Shown: positions 8,933 to 19,322, counted from the stretch's first letter. The stretch: 64,000 bases of DNA from JACMLD01 sp044227095 (GCA_044227095.1 JBGAFV010000001.1:4030001-4094000), one strand, 5' to 3'. Numbers and translations: made by a program. Notes: generated by a model from the letters alone, not told the origin.

Positions 8933-11305
8933 ATGCTAAAAAACTATTTCAAAACCGCCTGGAGAAACATTGTAAGAAGCAAAGGCTATAGTGCACTTAA
9001 TATTTTCGGACTGGCTACTGGGATGGCCGTGGCCTTGCTAATAGGTCTTTGGGTATTCAATGAATATTCATACGATAAATTTTTGCCGGAATACCAGCAA
9101 CTGTACAGGGTGCAGCGCAATTTCAACAGCAATGGAGATACGTTGACTTTCTCTTCCACATCGCTGAAACTGGCAGAAGCGCTGAGAACGCAGGTACCAG
9201 AGATAGAATATGTATCGGAAAGTGATGGCATAAATCCGCATGGGTTGATGGTGGGCGACAAAAAATTTTACCTCGAGGGGGGCATATTGGGTGGTGATTT
9301 TCTGAAGATGTTTCAATACCCGTTGTTGCAGGGAGATGCCCGTACAGTAATGCAAGACCCCTACTCTATTGTGCTGACCGCTTCTACCGCAAAAACATTG
9401 TTTGGCAATGATAATCCCATCAACAAGATGGTTCGTTTCGAAAATAAAAATGATTTGAAGGTTACCGGTGTACTGAAAGATTTACCTGATAACTCAACAT
9501 TTAAATTCGGTTACCTCATTCCTTTTAGTTATTTGGATCAAACCCAGAACGGGATGAAAGAAAACCGGGCCGGTAGTTATGGCAATAATTCATTTCGTAT
9601 TTATGTAAAACTGAAACCAAACATTGCCAATGCACAGGTGGCCCCGAAAATCAGGAATATTGAACATATTGAGACCGGCAGTTATAATGCAATGCATTCT
9701 TATGTAACACTGCAACCGCTGGCACGCTGGCATTTGTACAGTAATTATGTAAATGGCAAAGACACTGAAGGCTTTCTTGAATACGTAAGAATATTTGGCA
9801 TTATTGGCATACTGGTGTTATTAATAGCCTGTGTCAATTTTATAAACCTGGCCACTGCACGTTCAGAAAAAAGAGCAAGGGAAGTAGGCGTAAGAAAAGC
9901 AATCGGTTCTTTACGCAACGATTTGATTTTTCAGTTTTTAACGGAATCTTTTTTAATTACACTGATTGCTGCCTTGTTTTCTATTCTTATTGTACAACTT
10001 TGTTTACCCGCATTTAATACCCTTACCGGCAATCAAATCAGGATACCTTATACAAGTGCAGGTTTCATCGTTACAATTATCACCTGCGTCTTTATAACTG
10101 CATTTCTTGCAGGCAGCAGACCAGCATTTTATCTTTCTTCTTTTGAGCCCGTAAAAGTGCTGAAAGGAACAATGCAAATTGGTAAAGCTGCCACGCTTCC
10201 CAGGAAAATGCTGGTGGTATTGCAGTTCTCCTGTTCCATTGCACTCATCATCAGTACAGTCATCATTTACCAGCAAATACAATATGCAAAAAGCAGGCCC
10301 TCTGGTTATGATTTAAACAGGCTGATGGCGTCAGATATGAACAGCGATCTGAAAAAAAATTATACCGCACTTAAAAATGAACTGATTCAGAAAGGAATTG
10401 CTTCGAGTGTAACAAGTGCCACCAGCCCTGCTACCGATGTATGGTGGCATTCTGCTGTAGACGAATGGCCGGGAAAAAATCCGGGCGAAAATATAGAGAT
10501 GGCTACCGTTAAAATTACCGAAGATTATTTTAAAACACTTGGGATGGAATTGCACGAAGGAAACAATTTCAAAAATGGTGATGATAGCACAAGTGTTATT
10601 TTTAATGAAACTGCAATGAGGATGATGCGGCTAAAAAATCCGGTTAACCAGCTTGTCAACTGGCAGGGACATCAATTAAAAATCATTGGCGTTGTAAAAG
10701 ACGCATTGATGGTAACGCCATTTGCTGCTGCAGACCCTACTATGTTTTTAATAGAGCCCGATCCAAAATATAATCTTATGTACCGGCTTACACCAAATAT
10801 TAAAACACAGGATGCTGTTGAGCAACTTACCGCAATATTTAATAAATACAACCCCGCTTACCCATACATCTACAGGTTTGCGGATGAAAACTACGCCAAC
10901 AAATTCAAACAGGAAGTGCTGATAGGAAAACTGGCAGGCATTTTCGCAAGCCTTGCTATTTTCATTTCGTGTCTTGGTTTGTTTGGATTGGCCGCTTATG
11001 TAGCAGAGCAAAGAACAAAAGAAATTGGCATCCGCAAAGTATTGGGTGCAACAGTAAGCCAGGTTTGGCTGCTGTTGTCAAAAGATTTTATTGTGCTGGT
11101 TTTAATCAGTTGTGTAATTGCCACACCCATTGCTTTGTATTTTTTACAGGGCTGGTTGCAAAAATATGATTATCGTATCAGCATCGGGCCGGGCATATTT
11201 ATTTTATCGGCACTGATGGCGATTGTAATAACCATCATCACTATTAGTTTTCAGGCAATAAAAGCGGCGTTGGCAAACCCGGTAAAGAGTTTAAGGAGTG
11301 AGTAG
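8933..11305 (+). CDS. Duplicated FtsX/MacB ABC permease, array member 5
   Basis: 790 residues from the ATG at 8933 (MLKNYFKTAWRNI). The frame continues upstream to a GTG at 8885 through the duplicated leader. The first periplasmic domain differs from that of member 3 although the leader is shared: it begins EYSYDKFLPEYQQLYRV and has EGGILGGDFLKMFQYPLLQGD. Coupling motifs are EKRAREVGVRKAIGS about 312-326 and EQRTKEIGIRKVLGA about 692-706. The segment before helix 4 reads AGSRPAFYLSSFEP, with arginine where paralogues have tyrosine (GSYPAFYLSS). C-terminus NPVKSLRSE. Confidence 0.92.
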   Translation: MLKNYFKTAWRNIVRSKGYSALNIFGLATGMAVALLIGLWVFNEYSYDKFLPEYQQLYRVQRNFNSNGDTLTFSSTSLKLAEALRTQVPEIEYVSESDGINPHGLMVGDKKFYLEGGILGGDFLKMFQYPLLQGDARTVMQDPYSIVLTASTAKTLFGNDNPINKMVRFENKNDLKVTGVLKDLPDNSTFKFGYLIPFSYLDQTQNGMKENRAGSYGNNSFRIYVKLKPNIANAQVAPKIRNIEHIETGSYNAMHSYVTLQPLARWHLYSNYVNGKDTEGFLEYVRIFGIIGILVLLIACVNFINLATARSEKRAREVGVRKAIGSLRNDLIFQFLTESFLITLIAALFSILIVQLCLPAFNTLTGNQIRIPYTSAGFIVTIITCVFITAFLAGSRPAFYLSSFEPVKVLKGTMQIGKAATLPRKMLVVLQFSCSIALIISTVIIYQQIQYAKSRPSGYDLNRLMASDMNSDLKKNYTALKNELIQKGIASSVTSATSPATDVWWHSAVDEWPGKNPGENIEMATVKITEDYFKTLGMELHEGNNFKNGDDSTSVIFNETAMRMMRLKNPVNQLVNWQGHQLKIIGVVKDALMVTPFAAADPTMFLIEPDPKYNLMYRLTPNIKTQDAVEQLTAIFNKYNPAYPYIYRFADENYANKFKQEVLIGKLAGIFASLAIFISCLGLFGLAAYVAEQRTKEIGIRKVLGATVSQVWLLLSKDFIVLVLISCVIATPIALYFLQGWLQKYDYRISIGPGIFILSALMAIVITIITISFQAIKAALANPVKSLRSE

Positions 11306-11306
11306 G

Positions 11307-11458
11307 GATGTCTGATGTCGGATGTGGAGATGTCTGATATCAGTATATCGTAGCGCAAAAGCAATTGAAGAAGCTTTATAAATGAGAATGAAAATGTTGA
11401 TTGTAATTTTTTTAGGTGATCATAAATGAAGAAATCAGACATCATAAAATCAGACATC
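11307..11458. repeat. Inverted ATCAGACATC repeats spanning a gap
   Basis: GATGTCTGAT occurs at 11307-11316 and 11329-11338 right after the stop of permease 5. Its reverse complement ATCAGACATC occurs at 11434-11443 and 11449-11458 just before permease 6. Pairing would fold the whole intergenic RNA. Single ATCAGACAT(C) copies recur at other leaders (near 3887, 6396, 8909, 32893, 35685, 51614). Confidence 0.7.
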
Positions 11459-11474
11459 ACACATAAATAATTTT

Positions 11475-13838
11475 ATGCTAAAAAACTATTTCAAAACTGC
11501 CTGGCGCTCTATTGTTCGATATAAGATGTACAGCAGTCTTAATATACTGGGACTTGCATTGGGCATTGCATCCTGTATCATTATCTTTTTGGTGGTGAAG
11601 TACGAACTGAGCTATGATAGTTTTAATAAGAAAGCAGATCGTATCTACCGCGTTACACTAAACGCTATTGATTTTAACCCGAGCGTTTCCATGGCTATTG
11701 CACCTGCCATGCGCACCAGTTTTCCGGAAATAGAACAGGTATCGCAGGTATGGCACCAGGGCGATGGACAGATGATGATTGGGCAAACCAGGTATAAAGA
11801 AAAAAACTGGGCCTACGCAGATGCGCAGTTTCCAAAAATATTTGATTACGAATGGCTGAAAGGAAATGCTGCCACCGCACTTGCAGAACCCAATACCGTT
11901 GTGCTTACACAATCCATGGCAACAAAATATTTTGGCGATAAAGATCCGATGGGGCAAATCGTTAAACTGAATAACGAACATACATTAAAAGTAACCGGCG
12001 TAATTAAAGATGTTCCCGGCAATACAACTTTTCCATTCACATTCCTGGTTTCATTTGAAACCGTAAAAGAAGATGTAAAAGGAATGATGAATAATTTTTA
12101 CGCCATTGCCGGTGGCAATTGTTATATACTGGTGCCGCCGGGTTTTGATATTGAAAACATTCACAAAAGAATTCCGGCATTTATTGAAACACATTGGGGA
12201 AAAGATATTGCCAAAGAAGCAAGATTGCCGCTGCAACCGCTGCGCCAAATTCATTTCGACCAGCGGTATTTAAACCAGGGCGTAACGCCAACAACATCTA
12301 AGGAAAGTTACCTGGCGCTGGCAGCCGTGGCGGTATTTATTATAATTATTGCCTGCATCAATTTTATAAATCTTGCAACTGCACAAGCCATCCGTCGTGC
12401 AAAAGAAATTGGCGTAAGAAAAGTATTGGGCTCTAACCGCTCTCAGCTGGTTGGCCAGTTTATGGGAGAAACAGCATTAATGGTGGTGTTTGGTTTAATG
12501 ATTGCTTTGCTGGCAGTTGTATTGTTTCTTCCGCAACTTGCGGTGTGGCTGGATATGAAAATTACCATACAGCAACTGGCAACGCCCGGCACCATTGCAT
12601 TAATTGCAGGCATTACCATTATTATGATTTTACTGGCCGGCCTCTACCCTGCTTTTATTCAATCTGCATTTAACCCCATACAATCTTTAAAAAGCAGGCA
12701 AATGTCTTCTGCCGGCAGCCTGTCATTGCGCAAGGGCCTGGTAGTTGTACAGTTTGCAATTTCGCAGGCAATGATTATAGGTACACTGGTAGTTGCTTAC
12801 CAGATGAATTTTTTTAAAAACCAAAATCTCGGTTTTGATAAAGATGCTGTTATTTCTATTGGCATACCAGACAAGGCGAAACGTGATGTGCTGCTGCAGC
12901 AATTAAAAAGCAATCCCGGTGTAAAAGATGTAAGTCTTGCATTGGGTTCGCCGGTAGTGTCGCGTGCATGGACAGACTTTAGTGCGCCAGACCTGGGTTT
13001 CACCAAAAACGATGTAACAGAACTGAAAATTGGTGATGAGAATTATATAAAGATGTTTAAGCTGACAATGTTGGCAGGCGATCCGCTTACGAAAAAAGCG
13101 GATAAGGATACAAACTACCAGGCAGTGATAAACGAAACGATGCTGCAGGAGTTTAATATTACCGATCCCAAAAAAATACTCAATAAATATATTATGGTGA
13201 ATGGCTGGCACACGCAGGTGATTGGTGTGATGCAGGATTTCCAGGCAGAATCAAAGCATAAAAAAAGAAGGCCCTGTGTGCTGATGTACTATCCCGACGC
13301 GTTTGTATCGGCCTGTATAAAATTGCAACCGGTAGGTATGACAAATACCATAGCCCGGATTGACAAAGAATGGTCGGCAATGTTTCCGGATCAAATGTTT
13401 CAATATGAATTTCTGGACGATCACATAGCCAATTGGTACAAACAGGAAGAGAAGCAGTACACGGCATTTAAACTGTTTGCCGGTATTGCTATTTTAATTT
13501 GTTGTCTTGGTTTATACGGACTGGTAGCTTTTGCTGCTGCGCAACGCACCAAGGAAGTTGGTATTCGCAAAGTGCTGGGCGCATCGCTGGGCAGTATTGT
13601 GTATTTGTTCTCAAAAGAATTTGTTGTATTGATTGTATTGTCTTTTTTGATTGCCGGGCCGCTGGCTTATTATGCAATGAACAACTGGTTGCAGAATTTT
13701 GCTTACCAGGTGCATCTTAATGCAGGTATATTTATCATTGCTATACTTGTCTCTGTTTTTATTGCTGGTGTCACCATCGCATTCCAGTCTGTAAAAGCGG
13801 GGTTGGCAAACCCTGTGAAGTCTTTGAGGAGCGAGTGA
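11475..13838 (+). CDS. Duplicated FtsX/MacB ABC permease, array member 6
   Basis: 787 residues. It belongs with members 18 and 19 to a third subgroup marked by VVKYELSYDSF after the first helix, ACINFINLATAQAIRRAK instead of NLSTARSEKRAK, and SLRKGLVVVQFAISQ at the second anchor (about 418). Coupling motifs are RRAKEIGVRKVLGS about 307-320 and AQRTKEVGIRKVLGA about 689-703. The region before the last FtsX half reads CCLGLYGLVAFAAAQ, with tyrosine replacing the usual phenylalanine of CLGLFGLA. C-terminus NPVKSLRSE. Gap to the next gene is 310 bp and repeat-bearing. Confidence 0.93.
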   Translation: MLKNYFKTAWRSIVRYKMYSSLNILGLALGIASCIIIFLVVKYELSYDSFNKKADRIYRVTLNAIDFNPSVSMAIAPAMRTSFPEIEQVSQVWHQGDGQMMIGQTRYKEKNWAYADAQFPKIFDYEWLKGNAATALAEPNTVVLTQSMATKYFGDKDPMGQIVKLNNEHTLKVTGVIKDVPGNTTFPFTFLVSFETVKEDVKGMMNNFYAIAGGNCYILVPPGFDIENIHKRIPAFIETHWGKDIAKEARLPLQPLRQIHFDQRYLNQGVTPTTSKESYLALAAVAVFIIIIACINFINLATAQAIRRAKEIGVRKVLGSNRSQLVGQFMGETALMVVFGLMIALLAVVLFLPQLAVWLDMKITIQQLATPGTIALIAGITIIMILLAGLYPAFIQSAFNPIQSLKSRQMSSAGSLSLRKGLVVVQFAISQAMIIGTLVVAYQMNFFKNQNLGFDKDAVISIGIPDKAKRDVLLQQLKSNPGVKDVSLALGSPVVSRAWTDFSAPDLGFTKNDVTELKIGDENYIKMFKLTMLAGDPLTKKADKDTNYQAVINETMLQEFNITDPKKILNKYIMVNGWHTQVIGVMQDFQAESKHKKRRPCVLMYYPDAFVSACIKLQPVGMTNTIARIDKEWSAMFPDQMFQYEFLDDHIANWYKQEEKQYTAFKLFAGIAILICCLGLYGLVAFAAAQRTKEVGIRKVLGASLGSIVYLFSKEFVVLIVLSFLIAGPLAYYAMNNWLQNFAYQVHLNAGIFIIAILVSVFIAGVTIAFQSVKAGLANPVKSLRSE

Positions 13839-14148
13839 AGGAAAATGTGAAAGTGTGGTAATGTGAAAAATGTGAAAATAAAAGACAAGAATGCGTGATA
13901 GTAGAAATAAACCCGAAGGGTTGTTATTAATATAGAATGGGAAATTTGAGATATATAAAAACCCTGAAAGGGTGATATCAGTTCGTTGATTTGAAACAGC
14001 AGGTTCCTGTAATTTATAAACCGAAAGCTCAAAAAAAATATGGCGTACAAGTGAGTGACACAACGATGCTGCCATGAAAACAAATGCTGGTCTAAAAAAA
14101 ATATTGTAAGCACCAAATCTAATTCTGAATTATTAAATACTGCCCTTC
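13839..14148. repeat. 310-bp gap: AATGTG repeats and remnant of the hairpin/MITE-like family
   Basis: After AATGTG-type repeats (about 13845-13880) come small stems AACCC-GAA-GGGTT (13910-13922) and ACCCT-GAA-AGGGT (13961-13973). At 14052-14068 lies TGAGTGACACAACGATG, a 14/17 match to the right end of the MITE-like elements, followed by the family's tail CCATGAAAACAAATGCTGG. No left end is seen, so this is a decayed or partial copy. No gene is supported. Confidence 0.6.
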
Positions 14149-16578
14149 ATGATAAAAAACTATTTAAAAATTGCCTGGCGCAATCTTATTAAAAACAGGG
14201 TTTCCTCTGTTGTGAATATCGGCGGCCTTACGGTTGGTATTGCAGTAGCATTACTAATAGGTTTGTGGATATATGATGAGTTATCATTTAATACCTATCA
14301 TAAAAATTATGACAGGATTGTGCAGCTAACCGTCAAGGGACGTGATGCCAAATATGGCTTGTATGTTAGTGGCAGCGTACAATACCCGTTTGCTACCGAA
14401 ATGCAAACTACCTACAAGGATAATTTTAGTGAAGTGGTAAGAACGATGAGGGCTGAAATGATTCTTTCCATGGGTGAAAAGAAACTTTCTGCCAGCGGAC
14501 ACTTTATGGATATTGGTGCGCCCGGGATGCTTACGCTAAAAATGCTGAAAGGCAACCGGACCGGTTTAAAAGACCCCTACTCAATTATATTATCTGCATC
14601 TGTTGCCAAAGCTATTTTTGCGGATGCAGATCCCATGAATAAAACAATCTCGCTCAATAATAAAACGGATGTAAAAGTAACCGGCGTGTATGAAGATCTG
14701 CCGCAGAATACAGAATTTAAGAATACCAAGTTTATTGCTCCCTGGTCACTTTGGGAATCACAGAATGATTGGGTGCACGGGCGGGCGTTGAACGACTGGA
14801 ACAATCATTTTATACGATTATACGCAGCTATAAAACCAGGTTTGAATATTGAAACTGTTAACAACAATATTAAAGATGCTGAACTAAAAAACGTCCGGGG
14901 CATAGACGAATACAAAGAAGATGCGGCAAGAAACCCCCAGGCTATTGCGTACCCCATGAGCAACTGGCACCTTCGCCCCTTTGCCAGGGGTGGTCAAAAC
15001 ATTCTTACAGACGATAAGCAACTGCGAATGGTTTGGATGGTGGGTATTATTGGAATGTTTGTTTTGCTGCTCGCTTGTATCAATTTTATGAACCTTAGTA
15101 CGGCACGGTCGGAAAAGCGGGCCAAAGAAGTAGGGATCCGTAAAACAATTGGTTCAATGCGCAAACAACTTATCTACCAGTTTTTAAGCGAATCATTTCT
15201 TGTTGTAGTTATTTCGTTTGCACTTGCCTGTTTGGTGGTGGCTATTTCATTGTCGTGGTTCAATGATATGGCGGGTAAAGAAATGGCGATGCCCTGGACA
15301 GATACTAATTTCTGGATGATCAGTCTTGGCTTTGTTTTTATTACTGGCTTACTGGCGGGCAGCTACCCTGCATTTTATTTATCATCCTTCAAACCAATAA
15401 AAGTATTGAAAGGAAATTTTCGTGTGGGCCAGTTCGCCTCCATGCCCCGGAAAATACTGGTGGTAATGCAATTTACCGTTTCTGTTGCGTTAATTATTTG
15501 TACGATTGTTGTGTACCGGCAATTGCAGTTTGCAAAAGATCGGCCGGTTGGGTACACACGCGAAGGGTTGATTGCCATCAATATGAAATCAGCCGATTTT
15601 TATGGCAGGTACAATATTTTCCGAAAAGAACTCCTGAATACTGGCGTGGTAAACGAATTTTCAGAATCAATGGGCAAGCCAACAGAACTTGCTTCCGGCA
15701 ACTCCGGCTTCGAATGGAAAGGGAAAGATCCTAACCAGGACGCAAATTTTGGAACCATTGCAGTAACGCATGAGTTTGGAAAGACAGTTGGGTGGCAGTT
15801 TACAGATGGCCGCGATTTTTTAAGTAATATGCCCACTGATTCTTCAGCAGTTGTCATCAATGAGTCGGCCGCAAAATTTATTGGCCTCAAAAATATTGTG
15901 GGTGAAAATCTTACCTGGACGTTTCATGAATCAAAACAAACTTATACCGTGGTTGGCGTTATTAAAGATATGCTGATGGAATCGCCCTATAGTGACGTTG
16001 CGCCAACAGTGTATTTTATAAAATCGCTGAATGGTGGAGTTAGCGTAATGAATATCCGAATCAACCCGACCGTTCCAATGAACCAGGCTTTGACAAAAAT
16101 AGAAGCAGTATTTAAAAAATTGATCCCCGCCGCGCCGTTCGATTATAAGTTTATCGACCAGGATTACCAATTGAAGTTTGCAACAGAAGAACGCATTAGC
16201 AAACTGGCCCGCTTTTTTGCCATACTGGCTATATTTATTTCCTGTCTTGGTTTGTTTGGTCTTGCATCTTTTGTAGCAGAGCAACGTACCAAAGAAATTG
16301 GTGTAAGAAAAGTATTGGGTGCTACATTGTTTGATTTGTGGAGATTGTTATCAAAAGAATTTGCCATGCTGGTAATCATTTCCCTGTTTATTGCTGTGCC
16401 GGTTGCGTATTATTTTATGCACAACTGGCTGCAAAATTACCAGTACAGGGTTTCATTGTCTTGGTGGATATTTGCAGCAGCGGGAATTGGCGCATTAGTC
16501 ATCACTTTGCTGACAGTAAGTTTCCAGGCAATAAAAACAGCGTTGATGAACCCGGTGAAGAGTTTACGAAGTGAGTGA
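14149..16578 (+). CDS. Duplicated FtsX/MacB ABC permease, array member 7
   Basis: 809 residues, start MIKNYLKIAWRNL. Same subgroup as members 2, 3 and 14 (LIGLWIYDELSFN, LKDPYSIILSASVAKAIF, VYEDLPQNTEF). The first periplasmic domain is longer before the membrane, with HLRPFARGGQNILTDDK replacing the short HLYSDFKNG segment. Coupling motifs are EKRAKEVGIRKTIGS about 322-336 and EQRTKEIGVRKVLGA about 711-725. C-terminus MNPVKSLRSE. The nucleotide 3' end (gtgaagagtttacgaagtgag) resembles other array ends. Confidence 0.93.
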   Translation: MIKNYLKIAWRNLIKNRVSSVVNIGGLTVGIAVALLIGLWIYDELSFNTYHKNYDRIVQLTVKGRDAKYGLYVSGSVQYPFATEMQTTYKDNFSEVVRTMRAEMILSMGEKKLSASGHFMDIGAPGMLTLKMLKGNRTGLKDPYSIILSASVAKAIFADADPMNKTISLNNKTDVKVTGVYEDLPQNTEFKNTKFIAPWSLWESQNDWVHGRALNDWNNHFIRLYAAIKPGLNIETVNNNIKDAELKNVRGIDEYKEDAARNPQAIAYPMSNWHLRPFARGGQNILTDDKQLRMVWMVGIIGMFVLLLACINFMNLSTARSEKRAKEVGIRKTIGSMRKQLIYQFLSESFLVVVISFALACLVVAISLSWFNDMAGKEMAMPWTDTNFWMISLGFVFITGLLAGSYPAFYLSSFKPIKVLKGNFRVGQFASMPRKILVVMQFTVSVALIICTIVVYRQLQFAKDRPVGYTREGLIAINMKSADFYGRYNIFRKELLNTGVVNEFSESMGKPTELASGNSGFEWKGKDPNQDANFGTIAVTHEFGKTVGWQFTDGRDFLSNMPTDSSAVVINESAAKFIGLKNIVGENLTWTFHESKQTYTVVGVIKDMLMESPYSDVAPTVYFIKSLNGGVSVMNIRINPTVPMNQALTKIEAVFKKLIPAAPFDYKFIDQDYQLKFATEERISKLARFFAILAIFISCLGLFGLASFVAEQRTKEIGVRKVLGATLFDLWRLLSKEFAMLVIISLFIAVPVAYYFMHNWLQNYQYRVSLSWWIFAAAGIGALVITLLTVSFQAIKTALMNPVKSLRSE

Positions 16579-16720
16579 AGTCGTGAGTCATGAGTCGATA
16601 ATCGTGAGTAAAACAATCTCTGTGCTGCTTTGTGTTCAACCTGCCTCCGTGGTTATAAATATTATAGAATTTAAGCCATTACTAACAGGTAATAGCTAAC
16701 GGCTAACAGCTGAAAGGTTG

Positions 16721-16822
16721 TATCGAAACCGTACACTTCCTGTATCGATAACGAACTTCCTCGTACTAAAGCCGGTTATAGTGTTTTGTTAATCAAAGTC
16801 TTGGAAAAAGGCATAGTATTGG
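16721..16822 (+). promoter_or_regulatory. Degenerate paired-dyad plus sigma-54-like promoter before permease 8
   Basis: TATCG-AAAC-CGTAC (16721-16734) and TATCG-ATAA-CGAAC (16743-16756) are 22 bp apart. GGCATAGTATTGG (16810-16822) begins about 60 bp after the centre of the second site. Order and spacing equal those at 27347, 52928 and 55542. Left half-sites are diverged, and the -24/-12 spacing is one base short, so activity is uncertain. The rest of the gap (16579-16720) holds a CTTTGTGTTCA/CTCCGTGGTT repeat and a short heptad run (taatagctaacggctaacag). Confidence 0.5.
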
Positions 16823-16861
16823 TCGTTTTTGAACAGCTCCTCCAATCAAAATCAAACTACT

Positions 16862-19315
16862 ATGCTTAAAAGCTACTTCAGTGTTGCCTTTAGAAATTTC
16901 TGGCGCAATAAAACCTTTTCGCTTATTAATATTTTTGGCCTCGCTATTGGCATCAGTGCTTCTCTTGTTATTTTCCTGATTGTACAGTATGATTTTAGTT
17001 TCGACAAGTTCCATAAAGACGACAAGCGCATTTATCGTGTTGTTTCCAATTTTGTTTTTGGTGGAGAAGCATTCAGCAATTCAGGGATTACTTCACCCAT
17101 GCCTAATGCATTGCGCAAAGAAGCTACCGGACTTGAACTTGTAGTGCCTTTGCGAACAGCTGATGACGATACCAAAGTTAGTATTCCATCAAAAGGTGTA
17201 ACCCAGCCTGCTGAATTTAAAAAACAAAAACTGGTAGTGTTTGCAGATGAAGCCTATTTCCGCCTTATTGATTATACATGGCTGGCAGGTTCTGCAAAAA
17301 CTTCTTTGCAGCAACCTTACCAGGTTGTATTGACAGAAAGCATTGCAAAAAAATATTTTCCAAATATACAGCCAACTGATATTGTTGGCAACGAAATGTA
17401 TTTCAACGATACTGTTAGAACAACGATTAGCGGCATTGTAAAAGATATTCCCTATCATACTGATTTTGCATTTACAATATTTATCTCCCGTACCACACTG
17501 GAAAACACCAAACTTAAACCAGACGATTTTGATGAATGGAACAATACAAATTCTGCATCTCAATTATTGGTAAAACTTTCTCCCGGTACCACTGTTGCAT
17601 CAACAGAGAAAAATATACTTGCCATTTACGACAAATACCGTAAAAAAGAAGCAGACGACAATAGCAAGACTTCTTATGGGTTGCAACCTTTAAACGATAT
17701 TCATTTTAATGCCAAATACGGAAATTATACCGATCACATGGCACATAGGCCAACGCTTTATGGATTGCTTGCAGTAGCAGCATTTTTGTTGTTACTGGGC
17801 TGTATCAATTTTATAAATCTTACTACGGCCCAGGCATCGCAAAGGGCCAAAGAAATTGGTATCCGCAAAACAATGGGCAGTTCAAAAAGTCAGTTGATAC
17901 TGCAATTCCTTTCTGAAACATTTTTCATTACATTTGTTTCTACCATTCTTTCCATAGCATTTACACCATTGCTATTAAAAATATTTGCAGATTTTATTCC
18001 CGAAGGACTTCATTTTAATTTAACAGAACAGCCTTCAATTATACTATTTCTTATTTCGCTTATCGTAGTTGTTACATTGCTATCGGGTTTTTATCCGGCT
18101 ATGATTTTATCCGGCTTTAAACCAGTGCTTGTTTTAAAGAATCAGGCATATAGCAATACAGGTCAATCACGAAGTGCATTTTTGCGTAAAACGCTCACCG
18201 TTTCCCAATTTGTAATTGCACAGGTATTTATAATTGCCACCATTCTTGTAAGCAAGCAGATCAGTTACACTTTGAATAAAGATCTAGGCTTTAAAAAAGA
18301 TGCTATTATAACATTTTCTACCAGTTGGAAAGACAAAGATCAAAACCATAAAAAAGTAATGATGGATAAACTAAGATCTATTCCCGGAATAGAAATGATT
18401 AGTTTATCTACAAGCGCACCAAGTTCACACAATGTATGGTCTAGTTCCATGAAGTATAAAGATGGAAAGAAAATGCTTGAAAATGATGTGCAGCTTAAAA
18501 TGATTGATACCAACTATTTCTCTTTGTTTAAGATGAAGTTGGTTGCAGGAACCCAACTCTTGTACAGCGACACATTAAATGGCATAATCATCAATGAAAC
18601 TTATAGCAAAATACTTGGTTTCCGTAACGCACAAGAAGCTGTTGGAAAGAATATTGAATTTAACAATAAACAGGTACCTATTGTTGGTGTAGCGGCAGAT
18701 GTTTACCAACTGTCTTTGCACGAAAAAATAAAGCCATCGGCCTATTTGAATGATAAAAAGAACAGCCGCACATTTTGTGTTGCATTAACACCACAAAATG
18801 AAGCCGGTACCTCATGGAAATCTTCTATTGCAAAAATTGAAAAATCATGGAAGGAAATTTATCCAAATGATGATTTTGAATATGCATTCCTCGATGAAAC
18901 CATCGCTAAGTATTATACAGCAGAAAAGCATATCAGCAGCCTGCTGATATGGGCAACAGGATTAGCCATTTTTATCAGTTGCCTCGGTTTGCTGGGTCTT
19001 GTTATTTACATTACCAACCAGCGTACAAAAGAAATTGGTGTAAGGAAAGTTGTTGGCGCATCAGTTACGCAATTAATAACATTATTATCGAAAGATTTTT
19101 TAAAACTGGTATTGATTGCTTTTGTAATAGCTGTACCGGTAGCCTGGTGGGGATCTTATAAATGGCTGCAAAATTTTGCTTACAGAACAAACATCAGTTG
19201 GTGGATATTTTTATCTGGCGGTATGATTATGTTTTTAATGGCCATCGTTATACTTGTTGCAAGAACATTTAAAGCAGCAAATGCCAGCCCGGTTGAGTCG
19301 CTTAGGACGGAATAA
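16862..19315 (+). CDS. Duplicated FtsX/MacB ABC permease, array member 8
   Basis: 817 residues from the ATG at 16862 (MLKSYFSVAFRNFWRNKTFSL). An upstream TTG at 16829 is not needed. It is one of the most diverged members. First coupling motif SQRAKEIGIRKTMGS follows GCINFINLTTAQA at about 325-339; second NQRTKEIGVRKVVGA about 719-733, after LVIYIT rather than LASFVAE. The C-terminus is SPVESLRTE, a rare change in the otherwise fixed NPVKSLRSE tail. The second anchor is RKTLTVSQFVIAQVFII. The first periplasmic domain is long and lysine-rich. It opens after a candidate regulated promoter and may head a transcription unit running to member 11. Confidence 0.92.
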   Translation: MLKSYFSVAFRNFWRNKTFSLINIFGLAIGISASLVIFLIVQYDFSFDKFHKDDKRIYRVVSNFVFGGEAFSNSGITSPMPNALRKEATGLELVVPLRTADDDTKVSIPSKGVTQPAEFKKQKLVVFADEAYFRLIDYTWLAGSAKTSLQQPYQVVLTESIAKKYFPNIQPTDIVGNEMYFNDTVRTTISGIVKDIPYHTDFAFTIFISRTTLENTKLKPDDFDEWNNTNSASQLLVKLSPGTTVASTEKNILAIYDKYRKKEADDNSKTSYGLQPLNDIHFNAKYGNYTDHMAHRPTLYGLLAVAAFLLLLGCINFINLTTAQASQRAKEIGIRKTMGSSKSQLILQFLSETFFITFVSTILSIAFTPLLLKIFADFIPEGLHFNLTEQPSIILFLISLIVVVTLLSGFYPAMILSGFKPVLVLKNQAYSNTGQSRSAFLRKTLTVSQFVIAQVFIIATILVSKQISYTLNKDLGFKKDAIITFSTSWKDKDQNHKKVMMDKLRSIPGIEMISLSTSAPSSHNVWSSSMKYKDGKKMLENDVQLKMIDTNYFSLFKMKLVAGTQLLYSDTLNGIIINETYSKILGFRNAQEAVGKNIEFNNKQVPIVGVAADVYQLSLHEKIKPSAYLNDKKNSRTFCVALTPQNEAGTSWKSSIAKIEKSWKEIYPNDDFEYAFLDETIAKYYTAEKHISSLLIWATGLAIFISCLGLLGLVIYITNQRTKEIGVRKVVGASVTQLITLLSKDFLKLVLIAFVIAVPVAWWGSYKWLQNFAYRTNISWWIFLSGGMIMFLMAIVILVARTFKAANASPVESLRTE

Positions 19316-19322
19316 AGTCATT

